From the NCBI RefSeq assembly GCF_025751555.1, contig NZ_JAOWLB010000004.1, positions 310,001-374,000 on the forward strand: 64,000 nt of DNA. The letters run 5' to 3'. The notes beneath the pieces are model-generated. The model was not told the origin of the DNA, did not search any database, and saw only the letters and a list, made by a program, of their open reading frames with translations. A program made the position numbers and the translations under genes. Shown in pieces: positions 44,534 to 52,971 of the stretch. Positions within the stretch are counted from its first letter, which is position 1. Each line of letters opens with the position of its first letter. The DNA comes from Ruegeria aquimaris (GTDB taxonomy: Bacteria > Pseudomonadota > Alphaproteobacteria > Rhodobacterales > Rhodobacteraceae).

Positions 44534-45117
44534 TGGCTCGTCTCGCCCTGCTTCGTCATGGTCACACCGAGTGGAACCGCGCCGGCCGGATTCAGGGCCG
44601 CAGCGACATTCCGCTCGACGATCAGGCGCGACAGGATCTGGCAGGCCTGTGCCTGCCAGCCCCATGGGACAAGGCCGCTTTGTGGGCAAGCCCCCTGCTC
44701 CGCGCCGCCGAAACGGCCCGGCTTGTTGCCGGGCGCGCGCCCCGCTGCGACGATGCCCTGATAGAAATGGACTGGGGCGAGTGGGAAGGCCGGCGCGGCC
44801 GCGACCTGCTGGACATCCCCGGCAGCGGGTTTCGCCACATCGAGGATTGGGGCTGGGACTATCGTCCACCCGGCGGCGAAAGCCCGGCGGAACTGCGCAA
44901 CCGTTTGCAAGGTTGGCTGAGAACCCTGAGCGGCGACAATGTCGCGGTGTGTCATATCGGTATCATGCGCGTCATCCTGGCCATGGCCCATGGCTGGGAA
45001 TTTGCCGGACCGGCCCCGTTCAAGATCAAGCGCAACCGGCTCTTCGTGGTCGAGCTTGATCCGATGCGCGTATGGGAAGAGCCGGTTCGCCTGATACCGC
45101 GAGAGGCGCACGCATGA
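44533..45117 (+). CDS. Histidine phosphatase family protein
   Basis: 194 residues. The RHG motif is at residues 8-10 (LLRHGHTEWNRAG), with catalytic His9 acting as phosphate acceptor. Further active-site points are Arg in RIQGRSDIPL, Glu in MDWGEWEG, and the second His in VAVCHIGIMR. Family members include phosphoglycerate-mutase-like and alpha-ribazole phosphatases. Inside a glycan operon it may remove phosphate from a sugar phosphate or a lipid-linked intermediate, but that is inferred from position only. Confidence 0.92.
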   Translation: MARLALLRHGHTEWNRAGRIQGRSDIPLDDQARQDLAGLCLPAPWDKAALWASPLLRAAETARLVAGRAPRCDDALIEMDWGEWEGRRGRDLLDIPGSGFRHIEDWGWDYRPPGGESPAELRNRLQGWLRTLSGDNVAVCHIGIMRVILAMAHGWEFAGPAPFKIKRNRLFVVELDPMRVWEEPVRLIPREAHA

Positions 45118-46253
45118 AGGTCATGATCGTCGTCACGCACCTGTTGGGAACCGGGCATCTGAGCCGGGCGCTGACGCTCGGCCGCGCCTTTGCCGGTGCC
45201 GGGCACCGGGTTTGCGTGGTCTCGGGCGGGATGCCCGCGCCGCAGCTGGATCACACGGGCCTTGACCTGTGCCAGCTGCCGCCGCTGCGGTCGGATGGGG
45301 TGGACTTCACCCGATTGCTGACCGACAGCGGGGCGCCCGCCGACACGTCCTTTCTTGCCACACGGCAGGCCGCACTGATGGAGGAGTTCAGGAGGTTCCA
45401 CCCGGACGTGCTGATCACCGAACTCTACCCCTTTGGCCGCCGCAGCCTGAAGGCGGAGTTCCTGGCCTTGCTGGAGACAGCCAAGTCACACCAGCCACCT
45501 CCGGTGGTGCTGAGTTCGATCCGCGATATCCTCGCGCCCCCCTCCAAACCCGCCAAGGCCGAGGAGGCCGAGACGGTGGTCGAACGCTATTTCGACGCGG
45601 TGCTGGTGCATTCCGACCCCTCCGCCACGCGGCTGGAGGTCAGCTGGCCGGTGACGCCGCTACTGGCGAGAAAGCTGCGCTATACGGGCTATGTCGCGCC
45701 GCCTGCTGCCGGATCGCATCCTGCGCATGCGGGCAAGGGCGAGATCATCGTCAGCGCCGGGGGCGGGCCGGTGGGAAAGCCTATCTTTCACGCGGCCATC
45801 GAGACCGCGCGAAAGATGACCAACAGGCGCTGGCGTCTGTTGGTTGGTGGCGCGGACGCATCCGCGCGCGCGGCTGAATTGCAGGCACTGGCGGCGGATG
45901 CGTCGGTTCTCGCCGAACCGGCCCGGCCCGATTTCCGGTCCATGCTCTACGAAGCCGCGGCCTCGGTCAGCATGTGCGGCTACAACACAGCGCTGGATCT
46001 GATGCAGGCGGGCACGCCCTCGGTCATTGTCCCGTTTGACGATGGCAAGGAGGTCGAACAGGGCCTGCGCGCCCGCGCCCTGTCCGGGATGCCGGGCTTT
46101 GCCGTGGTGGAAAGCGTTGATCTGAAAGCAGAAAACCTGGAGCGCGCCTTGCTGAACGTAATGTGCGACCCGCCGCGCGACAGCAGCGAACTAAAGTTCG
46201 ACGGCGCCGCCGAAAGCGTGCGGATCGCCGAAGAATTGGAGGCCGCACGATGA
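45114..46253 (+). CDS. GT-B glycosyltransferase, MurG/GT28-like (paralogue 2)
   Basis: 379 residues from ATG 45114, overlapping the phosphatase stop (ATGA). N-domain: VTHLLGTGHLSRALTLGRAFA and VCVVSGGMP. C-domain: IIVSAGGGPVGKP and SMCGYNTALDLMQAGTPSVIVPF, which matches the donor site of paralogue 1 and of MurG. Cytoplasmic. Likely adds a second sugar by an inverting mechanism; donor unknown. Confidence 0.85.
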   Translation: MKVMIVVTHLLGTGHLSRALTLGRAFAGAGHRVCVVSGGMPAPQLDHTGLDLCQLPPLRSDGVDFTRLLTDSGAPADTSFLATRQAALMEEFRRFHPDVLITELYPFGRRSLKAEFLALLETAKSHQPPPVVLSSIRDILAPPSKPAKAEEAETVVERYFDAVLVHSDPSATRLEVSWPVTPLLARKLRYTGYVAPPAAGSHPAHAGKGEIIVSAGGGPVGKPIFHAAIETARKMTNRRWRLLVGGADASARAAELQALAADASVLAEPARPDFRSMLYEAAASVSMCGYNTALDLMQAGTPSVIVPFDDGKEVEQGLRARALSGMPGFAVVESVDLKAENLERALLNVMCDPPRDSSELKFDGAAESVRIAEELEAAR

Positions 46254-47014
46254 CCCCCGACTGGTCGCCGCTGGAAGATGAGTTGAGCCGCTGGCAAAAG
46301 GCTGGACTGATCCTGCCGCTTTGGTGGCGGGACGACGACGCGGTTCAGGTCACGCCCGAGCTGGACCGTCTGACCATGCTTTCGGAGCGGCTGAACATGC
46401 CTGTCCACATCGCGGTGATCCCGGAACCGGCCGAGTGGGCGCTGGCTGAAATGGTCGAAAGACGCCCGGCCCTGATCCCCGTCGTGCACGGATGGGCGCA
46501 TCGCAACCATGCACCAAGTGGCGAAAAAAAGGCGGAGTTTCAGCTACATAGACCTATGCCGGCGATTCTGTCGGAAGCGCGCCAGGGGCTGGCGCGGCTG
46601 CGGGATCTCTTTGGTCCGGCCCTGCGTCCGATGTTCGTGCCGCCGTGGAACCGGATCGCGCCGGAGATTGTGGAGGAACTGCCGGGGCTTGGCTACCGGG
46701 TGGTTTCGACAGCGACCCCGCGCAAACGCGCCGAGCCGGTGGCGGGGCTCTGCCAGATCAACACCCATCTCGATCCGATCGACTGGCGCGGCAGCCGCAG
46801 CTTGCTCGACCCGCAACGGCTGATCGCGCAGGTCACGGACCAGTTGGGCGACCGCCGCGAGGGGCGTGCCGACAATGATGAACCCTATGGTATCCTGACC
46901 CATCACCTGGTGCATGACGCGGCGATCTGGGCCTTTACCGAAGCCCTGCTGAGCCGGTTGATGAACGGACCCGCGCGCCCCTGGATCATGGAAAAAGACG
47001 AGGAAAAACAATGA
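46250..47014 (+). CDS. Polysaccharide deacetylase-like protein
   Basis: 254 residues from ATG 46250, ATGA overlap with the previous gene. It has a degenerate NodB-type fold: LPLWWRDDDA supplies the acidic metal ligands, VVHGWAHRNH the histidines, and FVPPWNRIAPEI the proline-rich substrate loop. No signal peptide, so if active it works on a cytoplasmic intermediate, for instance a lipid-linked or nucleotide-linked N-acetyl sugar made via the dehydrogenase. Another divergent metal-dependent hydrolase activity is possible. Confidence 0.82.
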   Translation: MTPDWSPLEDELSRWQKAGLILPLWWRDDDAVQVTPELDRLTMLSERLNMPVHIAVIPEPAEWALAEMVERRPALIPVVHGWAHRNHAPSGEKKAEFQLHRPMPAILSEARQGLARLRDLFGPALRPMFVPPWNRIAPEIVEELPGLGYRVVSTATPRKRAEPVAGLCQINTHLDPIDWRGSRSLLDPQRLIAQVTDQLGDRREGRADNDEPYGILTHHLVHDAAIWAFTEALLSRLMNGPARPWIMEKDEEKQ

Positions 47015-47487
47015 GTAGACTGGATTCCATGCTGCGCCGACTGACCGCCCAACGGGACGGGTTGAACTGGGCCGCGGCCCAGATCGAGACACTTTCCGGC
47101 GAGGTTCTGGACATGGGTCTGGGCAATGGGCGGACCTATGATCACTTGCGCGAGGTGTTGCCGGGGCGGCGGATCCGGGTGATGGACCGGGTGCTGCAAT
47201 GCCATCCCTCCTGCACGCCGCCCGAGGCGGATTTCCTGATGGGCGAGGCCGAACCGATGCTGGAAAGGCTGGCGTCCGAAGGCGTGCCTATCGTGCTGGC
47301 GCATTACGATTTTGGTATGGGAATCAAAGAGGAAGACGTGGCGGAGGCGGCCCGGCTGTCGCCGCTGATCGCCCGGGTGATGGTCCCCGGCGGGCTGATC
47401 ATCTCGGGCCAGCCGCTGGTCGGGTTCACCGAGATCAAGGGGCCCGACAGCATCCCGCCGGAACGCTACCTGTTTTACCGGGCCTGA
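47011..47487 (+). CDS. Small class I SAM-dependent methyltransferase (paralogue B)
   Basis: 158 residues, ATGA overlap with the deacetylase. The SAM motif I is VLDMGLGNGRTYDHL at about 32-46, followed by MDRVLQCHPSCTPP and AHYDFGMGIKEED. These line up with the protein at 30434 without large gaps. It is the last gene of the glycan operon, so methylation of the glycan or a sugar is the simplest guess. Lack of an obvious substrate-binding domain makes the target uncertain. Confidence 0.8.
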   Translation: MSRLDSMLRRLTAQRDGLNWAAAQIETLSGEVLDMGLGNGRTYDHLREVLPGRRIRVMDRVLQCHPSCTPPEADFLMGEAEPMLERLASEGVPIVLAHYDFGMGIKEEDVAEAARLSPLIARVMVPGGLIISGQPLVGFTEIKGPDSIPPERYLFYRA

Positions 47488-47503
47488 GGGCCGCGCCGCC
47501 CGA

Positions 47504-47553
47504 ATTGACCGTTTTGTACACGGCTTTGGCCCCGGATTGACCGTTTTGTACAC
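47504..47553. repeat. Two direct 18-base repeats, 32 bases apart
   Basis: ATTGACCGTTTTGTACAC occurs at 47504-47521 and again at 47536-47553. The 32-base period equals three helical turns, which suggests cooperative protein binding. It lies between two convergent gene ends, where no operator is expected. Confidence 0.65.
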
Positions 47554-47562
47554 CCCTCCGGA

Positions 47563-47596
47563 GCCTTTCCCGCCCTTCGGGACGGGCGGGAAAGGC
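47563..47596. terminator. Strong convergent hairpin, GCCTTTCCCGCCC stem
   Basis: A perfect 13-bp stem (47563-47575 with 47584-47596) around TTCGGGAC. No T-run follows on either strand, so termination is likely but not assured. It separates the glycan operon from the RTX array. Confidence 0.6.
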
Positions 47597-47634
47597 GGAC
47601 ATCGGCCGCCCTCCCCGGGCGCCGGAGCCAGACT

Positions 47635-49584
47635 TCAAGCCAAGAGGTCGAAGACCTCGGCGCCGATCTGGAGGTTGATGCTGTCCTGCCCCGCGCCATC
47701 GACCAGCGCCCACATGATCTGGCCGGTAGGGCGATAGATCACGAAGGCCTCTTGTACGGCATCGTCGCCCGCACGTTCGCCCTCGGCGTTTTCCGTATGC
47801 GCGAAGTTCACCTGGAAGTCGGCACGGGTGGCGGTCGTGTTGCCGAACAGGAGCACGTCCCCCTCGGCAGAACTGTAATCCTGCACCCAGTCCGAGCCAT
47901 GTCCTTCGACACCGACATGGAAGAACTTGTCCGCCCCGTCGCCGCCGTTGATCCGGTCATGGCCGAAGCCGCCATTGACGAAGTCATTCCCGGCGCCGCC
48001 GAACACGAGGTCACTGAACGCAGAACCGGTGATGACGTCGTCACCGTCCTGACCCTGGATTTCATCGACGCCAAAGCCGCCCGCAATGGTATCGTTGCCG
48101 CCCTGGCCAAAAACCTGGTCATTGCCCGCGCCCGCATCGACGCTGTCATTGCCTTCACCGGCAAAGATCACGTCGCGCAGGTCGCCCTCACCCGGGCCGC
48201 CGATGATGATGTCATCGCCATCGCCGCCGTTGAGCGTATCGGCGCCCAGACCACCATCCATACTGTCATTGCCCTCGAATCCCCGCAGCAGGTCGTTGCC
48301 TGCCAGACCCTCGAGTGAATCGTTCGCCGCTCCGCCATCAAGCGTATCGGCACCAGGTGTTCCCACGAGGAAGATCGGCTCGGGCCCATCCGATACTTCG
48401 ACCGATGTGAGAAGCTGGGCTGACACCTCGTCCCAAACCGGGCCGCTTCCGGAGGACGTGGTCCAGGTGGCGAGGGCCGATCCGTCGGGCAATGCCGTCA
48501 GGTAGTGTCCAAAACTGTCGAGCAGAACCTCATCGCTGACCAGAACTTCGCCGCCGATCTTTTCTCCGGTAGGGGAGAACCGTTGAACATAAAGGCCGGG
48601 CGGATGCGCGCTTCCACGTATGCCGGACGAGTGCCACATGACCAGAACGTCGCCATTGGAAAGCTGGGTCGCGGAGGGATATTGCACCGAGAGGTCCTCG
48701 ATGCTGTCGACACGCACCTGGCTGCCGACAAGCGTACCGTCGGATGCGTAGAAGCGCCCGGCGATTTCCGCCGTGAACCCAAGGCCGGGGGTATTCTCCG
48801 ATTGCTTGAAGAACACCGCGAATCCGCCATCCGGAAGGGCGACAACCTCGGGTGTCGCCGCGCCAACATTACCGGGCTCGGCACTGACAAGGAACTCTGC
48901 CCCGACCTTGGCACCGGACGAGTCGAACCGCTGGGCGTAAATCCCGTCAACGCCCGCATTCTGGCCGGCGGACACCCAAGCCACCACAAAGCCGCCGGTT
49001 GTCAGGGCCGCGATGCTGGCATCGGTCTGCCCGTTTTCGGTGGTCGTGTTGACGACAATGTCCGGATCGCTGCCGGGACCGGTGGCCGGCAGCACCTGCG
49101 CCGCGATGCCATAGCTGAACCTGTCGTCAAAAACGAAACTATCCCAGACAACCGCGAGGTTGCCGCTGCTGAGCAAAACGGCGTCCGGGTATTGTTGCAG
49201 GCTGTTGGTGGTCGCGTTGACCGTGAACGGATCGCCCTGAAGCGTGCCGCTGGCATCCACGCGCTGACCTTCGATGCCGGTGACAGAGCCGTCAACGCCG
49301 AAACTGGTCTGAAACAGCACGAACCCGCCGTCGGACAAGGCGACAATAGACATTTCCGGGACAAGACCGCTGGTGTCGTCGAGGACCTCGAATGCCGGGC
49401 CGGGCGTTCCGTCGGCATCGTACATCCGCGCCAGAATGCGATGATTGCTGAGCGTGTCATCGACATCGCGCCAGGCGATGACGTAACCGTTTGTCAGGCT
49501 GGCCGATTTCGCGTGTTCCTGAAATCCCGCAGGGTCCGGGTTGACAATGAACGGGTCGCCGCTGGGCTGCGAAATGATGGCCAT
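47635..49584 (-). CDS. RTX protein with propeller-like repeats (array member A)
   Basis: 649 residues from ATG 49584, with AGGAG 5 bases upstream; the GTG at 49590 overlaps the ribosome site and is unlikely. No N-terminal signal. Residues 1-410 are five to six repeats of about 60 residues with the pattern LxDGGFVVxW and GIxAQRFDxxGxxVG, as in calcium-dependent propeller-like RTX proteins. Residues about 415-545 are RTX nonapeptides (GGxGxDxLxG), then the shared C-terminal module ending in FDLLA. Such proteins are normally exported by type I secretion through an uncleaved C-terminal signal. Function otherwise unknown. Confidence 0.88.
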   Translation of the reverse strand: MAIISQPSGDPFIVNPDPAGFQEHAKSASLTNGYVIAWRDVDDTLSNHRILARMYDADGTPGPAFEVLDDTSGLVPEMSIVALSDGGFVLFQTSFGVDGSVTGIEGQRVDASGTLQGDPFTVNATTNSLQQYPDAVLLSSGNLAVVWDSFVFDDRFSYGIAAQVLPATGPGSDPDIVVNTTTENGQTDASIAALTTGGFVVAWVSAGQNAGVDGIYAQRFDSSGAKVGAEFLVSAEPGNVGAATPEVVALPDGGFAVFFKQSENTPGLGFTAEIAGRFYASDGTLVGSQVRVDSIEDLSVQYPSATQLSNGDVLVMWHSSGIRGSAHPPGLYVQRFSPTGEKIGGEVLVSDEVLLDSFGHYLTALPDGSALATWTTSSGSGPVWDEVSAQLLTSVEVSDGPEPIFLVGTPGADTLDGGAANDSLEGLAGNDLLRGFEGNDSMDGGLGADTLNGGDGDDIIIGGPGEGDLRDVIFAGEGNDSVDAGAGNDQVFGQGGNDTIAGGFGVDEIQGQDGDDVITGSAFSDLVFGGAGNDFVNGGFGHDRINGGDGADKFFHVGVEGHGSDWVQDYSSAEGDVLLFGNTTATRADFQVNFAHTENAEGERAGDDAVQEAFVIYRPTGQIMWALVDGAGQDSINLQIGAEVFDLLA

Positions 49585-49744
49585 GGTCACTCCTGATGTT
49601 TATTTGGTGCGAATTTCCCTTTGGAATTTTTATTCAACGCGAATGTGCGGGGTCGCCCCCTGACCGCGCACCGCAAATCCTACCACTTTTTTCATCATTT
49701 CCAAAGCGGGAGGTCCGGTGTGACACCTTCGGGCACAAGCGCGG

Positions 49745-49769
49745 GTCGAGACGCCTGAGGCGTCCCGAC
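49745..49769. terminator. Hairpin downstream of RTX member B
   Basis: GTCGAGACGCC / GGCGTCCCGAC pair around TGA (one wobble), 35 bases after the member B stop. No T-run follows. Confidence 0.4.
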
Positions 49770-49803
49770 GGAGATTTATCGGAAATCTGTCTGTGCGAGA
49801 CCG

Positions 49804-50988
49804 TCAGGCCAAGAGGTCGAAGACATCAGACCCGATTTGCAGGTTGATGCTCTCCTGCCCCGCGCCATCGACCAGCGCCCACATGATCTGACCCGTGGGG
49901 CGGTAGATGACGAAGGCCTCCTGCACCGCATCGTCGCCCGCGCGTTCGCCCTCGGCGTTTTCGGTATGGGCAAAGTTCACCTGGAAATCGGCACGGGTGG
50001 CGGTCGTGTTGCCGAACAGCAGAACGTCCCCTTCGGCGGCATTGTAATCCTGCACCCAGTCCGAGCCATGCCCTTCGACGCCGACATGGAAGAACTTGTC
50101 GGCGCCGGTGCCGCCATTGATGCGATCGTGGCCGTAGCCACCGTTGACGAAGTCGTTCCCCGCGCCGCCATAGACGAGATCGGAGAAGGCCGAGCCGGTG
50201 ATGACGTCATCACCGTCCTGACCCTGCAACTCGTCGACGCCGAAACCGCCCGCGATGGTGTCGTTGCCGCCCATCCCGTAAACAAGATCGTTTCCATACC
50301 CGGCATCGACACTGTCATTCCCCTCTCCGGCAAAGATGACATCGCGCAGATCGGCCTCGGTATCTCCTCCGAAAAGGAAATCATCGCCATCACCGCCATT
50401 TATGGTATCGGACCCGTCACCGCCGCGGATCGTATCGGCCGAAGGGGTGCCGTCCAGCCGGTCGTTGCCATCTGTTCCCAGGATTTCAGAGGGAATATCG
50501 AAATCAGCCCAGCCCGCCGTCTCGCCACCCGCAAACGGCCCGGATGTCGGTGCCGTCCACCAACCTGTCGCACTTGTCCGCCAGGCATCGAACTCTTCGG
50601 GTGTGGCAAAGACGGGCAACGGGTCCCCTGCAAGTGCGATGTAGATCGTATCAAAGCCAAGCACCGTGCCATCCGAAGTCCTGACGTGAATGTCGAATTG
50701 CAGAATGTCGGTTGTCAGATCTGAACCATGGCTGACACGGCTGATCGAAGCGGGATTGTCATTGCCCAGGAAAACCGACTGGCTGCCGGTCAAACCGAGA
50801 TAGTGCATTTCATGGTCTTCCAAGGCGGTCCCGTCCAGCTGCCCGTCAGCCGGTATGAAAAACCGGGGCTCGGCCTCGGGAACCGTGATCGTGATGTCCT
50901 GAAAGCTGTAAGTATTCGTGGTCACGCTCCAGTCGTCATTGAAACGCGCCGTGTAGAGGTGGGCGTGAAAAGAGAATTCCAAGGTCAT
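49804..50988 (-). CDS. RTX protein with a unique N-terminal domain (array member B)
   Basis: 394 residues, ribosome site GGAG before ATG 50988. Residues 1-170 are an unrecognised, beta-rich domain with aromatic residues (FSFHAHLYTARFNDDW, SFQDITITV, EMHYLGLTG) and no signal peptide. RTX repeats start near 175 (GTDGNDRLDGTPSADTI) and lead into the shared module, with FDLLA at the end. Its repeats carry the variant SVDAGYGNDLVYGMGG. Probably secreted; the N-domain determines its role. Confidence 0.85.
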   Translation of the reverse strand: MTLEFSFHAHLYTARFNDDWSVTTNTYSFQDITITVPEAEPRFFIPADGQLDGTALEDHEMHYLGLTGSQSVFLGNDNPASISRVSHGSDLTTDILQFDIHVRTSDGTVLGFDTIYIALAGDPLPVFATPEEFDAWRTSATGWWTAPTSGPFAGGETAGWADFDIPSEILGTDGNDRLDGTPSADTIRGGDGSDTINGGDGDDFLFGGDTEADLRDVIFAGEGNDSVDAGYGNDLVYGMGGNDTIAGGFGVDELQGQDGDDVITGSAFSDLVYGGAGNDFVNGGYGHDRINGGTGADKFFHVGVEGHGSDWVQDYNAAEGDVLLFGNTTATRADFQVNFAHTENAEGERAGDDAVQEAFVIYRPTGQIMWALVDGAGQESINLQIGSDVFDLLA

Positions 50989-51014
50989 TTAAGACTCCGT
51001 TTTCGTTGCTTGGG

Positions 51015-51057
51015 GCCTGCCGCCTTGCCGACGCATCGCGTCGGCAAGGCGGCAGGC
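51015..51057. repeat. Perfect 20-bp stem-loop in the RTX array
   Basis: GCCTGCCGCCTTGCCGACGC (51015-51034) and its exact complement (51038-51057) flank a 3-base ATC loop. No T-run follows. It lies between members B and C, 118 bases after the stop of member C. Confidence 0.75.
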
Positions 51058-51174
51058 GACCCCCGGTCTCGCCATGGATTGGAAATGGTCCGCGCGGCTC
51101 TGGGCATGGGTCATACCGATGACAGACGCGTGGCTGTCATCGGCGCCTTGACCGTGTTTCGTCACGTCAGCCGA

Positions 51175-52890
51175 TCAGGCCAGCAGATCGAACACGTCGC
51201 TGCCGATTTGCAGGTTGATGCTGTCCTGCCCCGCGCCATCCACCAGCGCCCACATGATCTGGCCCGTGGGGCGGTAGATGACGAAGGCCTCCTGCACCGC
51301 ATCGTCGCCTGCGCGCTCGCCCTCGGCGTTTTCGGTGTGCGCAAAGTTCACCTGGAACTGGCTACGCGTGGCGGAGGCATTGCCGAAGAGGAGCACATCA
51401 CCTTCGGCCGAATTGTAATCCTGCACCCAGTCCGAGCCATGCCCTTCGACGCCGACATGGAAGAACTTGTCGGCGCCGGTGCCGCCATTGATGCGATCGT
51501 GGCCGAAGCCACCGTTGACGAAGTCGTTCCCGGCGCCGCCGAACACCAGATCGGAAAACGCCGAACCGGTAATGACGTCATCCCCGTCCTGACCCTGGAT
51601 CTCATCCACGCCGAAACCACCGGCGATGGTGTCATTGCCGCCCTGACCGAAGATGAGGTCATTGCCGGCGCCCGCATCGACCGAGTCGTTGCCTTCACCC
51701 GCGTAGATGATGTCGCGCAGGTCGCCCTCGCCCGGGCCGCCGATGATCGTGTCGTCGCCGTCACCGCCGTTGAGCGTATCGGCGCCCAGACCGCCGTCGA
51801 TACGGTCGTTGCCCTCGTCGCCCACCAGACGGTCGTTGCCGCCCTCGCCGCGCAGGTCGTCATCGCCCGCCATCCCGGCGGCATAGTCGCTTTCGCCCAA
51901 CCCGATCACGGTATCGTTGCCAAGACCGCCGATCAGGCGATCCAGTCCGGCCGTCCCGATCAGCAGCGAGCCGGTATCGGTCGCGGTCAGTTCCACATCG
52001 ACGCCCGCGATGTTGAACAGCATCGGTGTGCCTTCGGGCAGGGTAATGCCGTCGATTTCCAGAACCAGATCGCCGAGGTCGCCCAGGCTGCCCTCGATCT
52101 CGGCAAGGATCGCGCCGGTAACATCGCTCAGCGTCAGGTCAGAGGGGTTCAGCACGGTAAGCAGGGCTGTGATCAGGTCGGCGCCACCATCCATCTGCTC
52201 GAACAGCGCCTCGACCATGGCGCCGAGGCTGGCCGGAACGGCGGCCGAGGCTTCGAGCCGCAGGCCCGCCAGCGTCAGCAACATGCCGGTCGGCGACATG
52301 GTGAGAGAGGCGATGGTATCGGTGCCATCGACCATCGTGAACCCGTCAAGCGTGACGCCGGTAAGCCCCGAGATCAGCGCCGCACGCTCTGCGGCGGTCA
52401 TTTCGGCCAGCGCCTCGGGGTCGAGCACGTCCAGAAGACCCAGCACGCCGGACAGGCCCGACAGGGTATTGGGCAGGCTGCCGTCGATGGTAAGAACCAT
52501 CGTGCCCGAGCGTACCACCAGCCCCGCGGAGGAATGGGTCAGCGACAAGAGCTCGGTCGCATTCTCGCGCAGGGTCAGGCCGCTGAAACTGCCGGTGGCG
52601 GTACCGTCACCCAAGGCCGTCATGAAGGCTTCGAGACTGGTCAGCGGCCCCATCCCCGTGCCGGTCACGACCAGCGTGAAGGTCTGGCCATCCGGGCCGG
52701 GATGCGAGACCTCGACCCGTGAGGGGGTGGCGGACACGACACTGAAGGCATCTCCGGTGATCCCTGAGAGCGCCGTCAGCCCGTCGATGGAATCGAGTGA
52801 AATCCCCAACACATCACCCAGCGGGTCCGACGATGTCATCAGCCGGTTGAGCAACTCGAGAAATTCGGAAGTAAGTGCTGCGGTGGCCAT
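51175..52890 (-). CDS. RTX protein with a long unknown N-terminal region (array member C)
   Basis: 571 residues, ribosome site GGGGGA before ATG 52890. Residues 1-325 are an unrecognised, low-charge region rich in Leu, Gly, Thr and Ser (TALSGITGDAF, LSGLSGVLGLLDVL, SLGAMVEALFEQMDGGADL), of a kind often seen in large surface proteins. RTX repeats begin near 330 (IGTAGLDRLIGGLGND) and the shared module ends in DLLA. No catalytic motif seen. Confidence 0.85.
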   Translation of the reverse strand: MATAALTSEFLELLNRLMTSSDPLGDVLGISLDSIDGLTALSGITGDAFSVVSATPSRVEVSHPGPDGQTFTLVVTGTGMGPLTSLEAFMTALGDGTATGSFSGLTLRENATELLSLTHSSAGLVVRSGTMVLTIDGSLPNTLSGLSGVLGLLDVLDPEALAEMTAAERAALISGLTGVTLDGFTMVDGTDTIASLTMSPTGMLLTLAGLRLEASAAVPASLGAMVEALFEQMDGGADLITALLTVLNPSDLTLSDVTGAILAEIEGSLGDLGDLVLEIDGITLPEGTPMLFNIAGVDVELTATDTGSLLIGTAGLDRLIGGLGNDTVIGLGESDYAAGMAGDDDLRGEGGNDRLVGDEGNDRIDGGLGADTLNGGDGDDTIIGGPGEGDLRDIIYAGEGNDSVDAGAGNDLIFGQGGNDTIAGGFGVDEIQGQDGDDVITGSAFSDLVFGGAGNDFVNGGFGHDRINGGTGADKFFHVGVEGHGSDWVQDYNSAEGDVLLFGNASATRSQFQVNFAHTENAEGERAGDDAVQEAFVIYRPTGQIMWALVDGAGQDSINLQIGSDVFDLLA

Positions 52891-52971
52891 GGATTTCCCC
52901 CTTTTGCCATTGGTGTCTCATTTTACTCCCCCAGGCCGCCGCAAACATTGACGTGGATCAGACGCGCCCGC

